Positions 6,243 to 8,846 of a DNA stretch of 8,846 nucleotides are shown piece after piece. This stretch comes from a bacterium (lineage in GTDB: Bacteria; Chloroflexota; Dehalococcoidia; Tepidiformales; Tepidiformaceae), in NCBI GenBank assembly GCA_945861295.1, contig CAMAUF010000064.1, positions 1 through 8,846 on the forward strand, in the 5' to 3' direction. The position numbers were made by a program, and so were the translations under genes. The notes under the pieces are model-generated. The model made no database searches. It saw nothing but the letters and a program-made list of their open reading frames with translations, and was not told the DNA's origin. Within the stretch, counting starts at the first letter, position 1; every line of letters begins with the position of its first letter.

Positions 6243-6758
6243 TTACGGATAAGCGACCACTGTAAAATGCTGGTACTCGCCAAGGCGGGCCACGCCGCCC
6301 AGGCCATCGATCCGGATCACAAAGCCGAAGCCGAGCACATGGCCGCCAACCATTTCGACCAGCCGCGCGGCCGCCAAGGCTGTCCCGCCGGTCGCGAGGA
6401 CATCGTCGACGATGTAGGCGCGGCCCCCCGCCGGAAACGCGTCGGCGTGGATGTCGAGCTGGCCGCTGCCGTACTCCAGCGCGTACTCGACCGACACCCG
6501 GGCCGCGGGCAGCTTGCCCGGCTTGCGGATGGGGACGAAGGGAAGGCGAAGGCGGTCGGCGAGCGGCGCCCCAAAGAGAAACCCGCGCGACTCGATCCCA
6601 ACGATGGCCTCGGCGCCACGGGCGCGAGCGTCGGTGGCCAGCGCCTCGAGTACGAACGCAAACGCCGCGGGGTCCGCCAGGACGGGAGTGATGTCGCGAA
6701 AGAGGATGCCTGGGGCCGGAAAGCCCGGCACGTCGCGGATGAGGCTGCGGATATCCAT
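6243..6758 (-). CDS. apt: Adenine phosphoribosyltransferase
   Basis: A 171-residue cytosolic enzyme that joins adenine to PRPP, giving AMP and pyrophosphate. Landmarks are I-R-D-V-P-G-F-P-A-P-G-I-L-F-R-D-I-T-P (7-25), G-I-E-S-R-G-F-L-F-G-A-P-L-A (54-67), the mobile-loop start I-R-K-P-G-K-L-P (77-84), E-Y-G-S-G-Q-L-D-I-H (95-104), and the PRPP-binding loop I-V-D-D-V-L-A-T-G-G-T-A (116-127). It is full length for the bacterial enzyme. It is the first gene of the minus-strand block and recycles the adenine that MtnP releases. The start is ATG with no convincing Shine-Dalgarno; a TATGCT hexamer (6772-6767) ends 8 nt upstream, again hinting at a leaderless message, though no -35 stands out. Confidence 0.96.
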   Translation of the reverse strand: MDIRSLIRDVPGFPAPGILFRDITPVLADPAAFAFVLEALATDARARGAEAIVGIESRGFLFGAPLADRLRLPFVPIRKPGKLPAARVSVEYALEYGSGQLDIHADAFPAGGRAYIVDDVLATGGTALAAARLVEMVGGHVLGFGFVIRIDGLGGVARLGEYQHFTVVAYP

Positions 6759-6792
6759 GGCCGCCCAGCATACGCCGGCGCTGGGAACTGGC

Positions 6793-6835
6793 CCTCACCC
6801 CAACGGCCCCCGTCAGGGACAGTGTTGGGGTGAGG
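6793..6835. repeat. Perfect 12-bp inverted repeat (hairpin) between divergent genes
   Basis: CCTCACCCCAAC at 6793-6804 is the exact reverse complement of GTTGGGGTGAGG at 6824-6835, enclosing a 19-base loop. It sits in the 142-bp space between the divergent apt and Rieske starts. With no T-run after it on either strand it is not a standard terminator, and it lies upstream of both genes. The sequence style (CCTCACCCC arms) resembles dispersed palindromic repeats found in many GC-rich genomes, so a REP- or MITE-like element is the best guess. Confidence 0.7.
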
Positions 6836-6863
6836 CGGTTTCGCTGGATGAACCCGCCCGGCC

Positions 6864-6893
6864 TTGACACTTCTCCGCGGGGGCCGACATAGT
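6864..6893 (+). promoter_or_regulatory. Promoter of the first Rieske gene, leaderless type
   Basis: A perfect TTGACA (6864-6869) is followed after 18 bp by CATAGT (6888-6893), a four-of-six match to the -10. The -10 ends 7 nt before the GTG at 6901, so the transcript should begin at about the start codon. No Shine-Dalgarno is present. The consensus -35 makes this the most convincing promoter in the window. Confidence 0.6.
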
Positions 6894-6900
6894 TCGGTTC

Positions 6901-7827
6901 GTGCCAACGACCCACGGCCCAGGCGACAGCGCCGGACTGCTCGCCATCTGCCAAAGTACCGATGTGTACGCCGAGGAGCGTCGCGCGCTTTGGACGCGGA
7001 CGTGGCTGCCCGTGGGACGCGCTGACGAACTGCCTGGGCCAGGCCATTACTTCACCTGGGAGGCGACGGGCGTCCCGTTGCTGATCGTGCGGGGCGTCGA
7101 TGGCGAGGTCCGCGCGTTTTACAACAGTTGCCGTCATCGCGGTGCGCCCGTCGTCCGGGAGGCGTCGGGCCGAAATCGCGCCCTTCGCTGCCAGTACCAT
7201 AGTTGGACATACGACACCTTCGGCAAGCTCGTTTCCGTGCCCGATGAGCGCGATTTCGTGGACCTCCGCCACGAGGAACGGTCGCTCGTCGGGGTCGGCG
7301 TCCGCCTGGCCGACGGCTGGGTACTGGTCTGCGAACACCCGGACGAGGCGCCCGATCCGCTGACGCTCCCTGCCCTCGGGGGCCTCCGAGCCGTGGAGAG
7401 GCGGCGGCGCCCGGTGGCGGCGAATTGGAACGTGCTCGCCGCGGTGATGGCGGGAACCACGGAAGGCCTCGCACCCGTGACGATCGAGTCGGCCGGATTC
7501 AATGGCATCGCGATCCGGTCCGGGGCGCATGGCCTGGCCGCCTTTGCGTGGCCCGTCGGCGTCTGGCCCGGGAGGCACGGGGAGTCCGAACTGCGCGTCA
7601 CCGTGCTCGCGCCCGAGTGGGACGATGAAGATGACGCACCCGCGGAATCGCCGGAATGGCAGGCCTTCGCGGCGAGTGCTTCAGGCTGGTATGACGCGGT
7701 CGCCGCGAAGGCCGAGGCGACCCAATCGGAGGTCACGGCCGGCGCGTTGCCCGAGGCCTTCCGCTCGGGTTTGGCCCAGCATCCGGCCCTGGCCGCGTTC
7801 CTCAGCGCCGCCGCGGCGGGCCCGTAG
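6901..7827 (+). CDS. Rieske [2Fe-2S] oxygenase-like protein, short, apparently lacking the mononuclear iron site
   Basis: A 308-residue protein that starts like an aromatic-ring-hydroxylating oxygenase alpha subunit. Residues 30-50 match the family N-terminus (W-T-R-T-W-L-P-V-G-R-A-D-E-L-P-G-P-G-H-Y). The Rieske cluster ligands are complete: C77-R-H79 and C97-Q-Y-H100, followed by S-W-T-Y-D. The catalytic domain opens with A-N-W-N-V-L-A (174-180), aligning with the family's N-W-K-V-L, but the following segment, where E/D-x-x-H-x-x-x-x-H should supply two iron-binding His, reads A-V-M-A-G-T-T-E-G-L-A-P and has none; there is no His between residues 147 and 209. Length is well below the usual 380-450. 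It may be an electron-transfer or regulatory partner, an inactive paralogue, or a decaying gene, although the frame is intact. The next gene starts 2 nt after the stop. GTG start. Confidence 0.85.
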   Translation: MPTTHGPGDSAGLLAICQSTDVYAEERRALWTRTWLPVGRADELPGPGHYFTWEATGVPLLIVRGVDGEVRAFYNSCRHRGAPVVREASGRNRALRCQYHSWTYDTFGKLVSVPDERDFVDLRHEERSLVGVGVRLADGWVLVCEHPDEAPDPLTLPALGGLRAVERRRRPVAANWNVLAAVMAGTTEGLAPVTIESAGFNGIAIRSGAHGLAAFAWPVGVWPGRHGESELRVTVLAPEWDDEDDAPAESPEWQAFAASASGWYDAVAAKAEATQSEVTAGALPEAFRSGLAQHPALAAFLSAAAAGP

Positions 7828-7829
7828 CG

Positions 7830-8486
7830 GTGGCGGCGTTCGTGGGCTTCGTCTCGTTCTGGCCAGAGTGGCGTCAACGCGCTCGCGAGGCCACGACGGG
7901 GGCCGGAGTCGCACGGTTGCGGGGCTGCTTCGACCTCGCCGTCGAAGTCGAGGCGGTGTCGCCGGTCGTGGCGGCCGGGATGATCCTTCAACTGCCGGCG
8001 GGGGCGGCGAGCGATGCGCCCCTGGTCATGCCGGCGGCGTTCCCGGCGCCGGTGGCCTTGCCGGATGGGGTCGCGTTCCAGCTCTTCCCGGCCAAGGGCG
8101 GCGCGGTGTTGGTCGGCATCCCGGATCAAGAGGCGTGGCTGACCTTTTCGATGGCGTTTCTCAGCCAAGGCGCGTACCGGCGCGCCGTGTCTTTGCCCGC
8201 GTCCGCCTGGCACAATGCCGCGGTGGCTGAACTCGCCGCTCTGGTCCTGCCCACGCACCAGGCGGAGGATGTCGAAGGCACTTGCCGCACGTACGGCGTG
8301 CCCTGCGTGGCGCTCCGCTCAGCGAGCCCGTGGCCGGCGTTGCGGCACGCCGCTATCCTGCCCACCTGGCCCGCGCTCGCTGTCGCGATCCGCGGCTACG
8401 GGCTCACGGACGGCTTGCGTCGCGCGATGCCGGCGGCGTTCCTCCGAGACGTGCTGATTGAAGGCGCTGGCTTGGTCCCGGCCTGA
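7830..8486 (+). CDS. Hypothetical protein, coupled to the Rieske-like gene
   Basis: A 218-residue protein I do not recognise. It begins at GTG 2 nt after the Rieske-like stop, so translation is probably coupled; only a weak GGCGGG precedes it. The composition is Ala/Val/Pro-rich with third-position GC bias like the neighbouring genes, supporting a real gene. Visible pieces are an N-terminal aromatic/charged stretch (F-W-P-E-W-R-Q-R, 10-17), a hydrophobic strand-rich middle (33-115) and a C-terminal A-I-R-G-Y-G-L-T-D-G-L-R-R (186-198). There is no signal peptide, clear transmembrane helix, Cys cluster or nucleotide-binding motif. The A-E-D-V-E-G-T-C-R-T-Y-G segment (145-156) faintly resembles the A-E-D-x-x-x-x-E-x-x-Q-x-G helix of Rieske oxygenase catalytic domains, so it could be a partner or displaced part of that fold. 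That is speculation. Confidence 0.72.
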   Translation: MAAFVGFVSFWPEWRQRAREATTGAGVARLRGCFDLAVEVEAVSPVVAAGMILQLPAGAASDAPLVMPAAFPAPVALPDGVAFQLFPAKGGAVLVGIPDQEAWLTFSMAFLSQGAYRRAVSLPASAWHNAAVAELAALVLPTHQAEDVEGTCRTYGVPCVALRSASPWPALRHAAILPTWPALAVAIRGYGLTDGLRRAMPAAFLRDVLIEGAGLVPA

Positions 8487-8534
8487 GCGAGGCTGAGGCG
8501 CGAGCGAAAGGGATCGAGGGCCGGACGGCGGGAG

Positions 8535-8563
8535 TTGACATTCCTTGCCGCTGTGGACAGAGT
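8535..8563 (+). promoter_or_regulatory. Candidate promoter of the second Rieske gene
   Basis: A perfect TTGACA (8535-8540) is followed after 17 bp by CAGAGT (8558-8563), a three-of-six -10. The -10 context GGACAGAGT resembles CGACATAGT at the first Rieske gene. About 33 nt of leader with a good ribosome site then precede the ATG. The rest of the 110-bp gap from 8487 shows no terminator. Confidence 0.42.
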
Positions 8564-8584
8564 CCCCTTAGCGGTGTCGCAACT

Positions 8585-8589
8585 GGAGG
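8585..8589 (+). promoter_or_regulatory. Ribosome binding site of the second Rieske gene
   Basis: GGAGG lies 7 nt before the ATG at 8597. It is a strong, well-placed Shine-Dalgarno that fixes the start, in contrast to the first Rieske gene, which has none. Confidence 0.82.
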
Positions 8590-8596
8590 CCTTCTC

Positions 8597-8846
8597 ATGG
8601 AACAAGCGGTCGTCGAACGGCTCAAGCGTGAGATCACGTACGAATTCGCCCGCGAGGGCCCGCCCGAGGGGTTTCCAAAGTTTCCTGATATCCCGGCGGG
8701 ACGGTATCGCGACACGGGATTCTTCGAACTGGAAATGCAACACCTCTTCCCGCGCGTCTGGCTGTACGCGGGACGGACGGAGGAACTGCCGGAGCCGGGC
8801 TCGTACTTCTGCTGGGACCGCGTCCGCCTCCAGCTGGTCCTCGTGC
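8597..8846 (+). CDS. Rieske non-heme iron oxygenase alpha subunit, N-terminal part (cut by window end)
   Basis: Eighty-three codons are visible before the sequence stops. After a charged leader (1-30), Y-R-D-T-G-F-F-E-L-E-M-Q-H-L-F-P-R-V-W (37-55) and R-T-E-E-L-P-E-P-G-S-Y-F (59-70) match the N-terminal region that precedes the Rieske domain in aromatic-ring-hydroxylating oxygenase alpha subunits. The Rieske ligands and catalytic domain would lie downstream, so activity cannot be judged and the substrate is unknown. The same block in the first Rieske-like protein (W-T-R-T-W-L-P-V-G-R-A-D-E-L-P-G-P-G) is clearly related, making the two distant paralogues. It has its own candidate promoter and a strong ribosome site, so it may be expressed apart from the upstream pair. 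Confidence 0.88.
   Translation, partial: MEQAVVERLKREITYEFAREGPPEGFPKFPDIPAGRYRDTGFFELEMQHLFPRVWLYAGRTEELPEPGSYFCWDRVRLQLVLV

Noticed and set aside
5965..7578. A 537-codon open frame on the minus strand spanning apt and the Rieske gene
   Set aside because: It runs out of frame through marR and apt and antisense to the Rieske gene, and has a low-complexity Arg/Pro/Gly composition. The genes it crosses have clear family motifs.
7134..8258. A 374-codon open frame on the minus strand, opposite the Rieske-like and hypothetical genes
   Set aside because: It has Arg/Ser/Pro-rich composition with no recognisable domain. The plus strand carries the Rieske ligands and a promoter, and both plus-strand genes show GC-rich third positions.
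1..8846. CRISPR arrays, tRNA or rRNA genes, insertion sequences
   Set aside because: No regularly spaced repeats, no cloverleaf-like or rRNA-like segment and no transposase motif were seen on either strand.

Overview
The window is GC-rich, almost fully coding bacterial DNA. The proteins read best as Chloroflexota-like (Thermomicrobia or a similar group) or another deep-branching, perhaps thermophilic, lineage. The reasons are an archaeal/Thermotoga-type S-adenosylhomocysteine hydrolase without the usual C-terminal tail, an MTA phosphorylase with a C-x-C motif near its C-terminus, several GTG/TTG starts, and genes that look leaderless. This assignment is inference from remembered family features, not from a search.

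Layout. (1) 5-519, plus strand: a compact type II toxin-antitoxin pair, with an addiction-module antitoxin followed by a RelE/ParE-like toxin. It converges on the next block with only 9 bp between. (2) 529-6758, minus strand: a seven-gene block that reads, in transcription order, apt, marR-type regulator, mtnA, mtnP, PfkB-family kinase, GNAT acetyltransferase, ahcY. Gaps are short (the mtnP/pfkB junction is an ATGA overlap) except 123 bp before marR and 81 bp before ahcY. (3) 6901-8846, plus strand, divergent from apt: a short Rieske oxygenase-like gene, an unrecognised gene 2 bp downstream, and the N-terminus of a second Rieske oxygenase cut by the window end.

How the genes fit together. Block 2 is a salvage module for the nucleoside by-products of S-adenosylmethionine. 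AhcY splits SAH into homocysteine and adenosine. MtnP phosphorolyses methylthioadenosine (and perhaps 5'-deoxyadenosine) to adenine and a 1-phosphosugar. MtnA isomerises that sugar, and Apt returns adenine to AMP. The PfkB kinase has no assigned substrate; adenosine would close the loop by pulling AhcY forward, but this is a hypothesis. A MarR-type gene inside the block, preceded by an AT-rich spacer with a small palindrome and a direct repeat, is the obvious candidate local regulator.

Most notable for a second look: the first Rieske protein keeps both pairs of 2Fe-2S ligands but appears to have lost the histidines of the mononuclear iron site, and it is paired with an orphan gene. Also, apt, marR and the first Rieske gene each have a -10-like hexamer ending 7-8 nt before the start codon, as expected for leaderless mRNAs. 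No tRNA, rRNA, CRISPR array, insertion sequence or convincing intrinsic terminator was seen. No stretch longer than about 145 bp lacks a gene.
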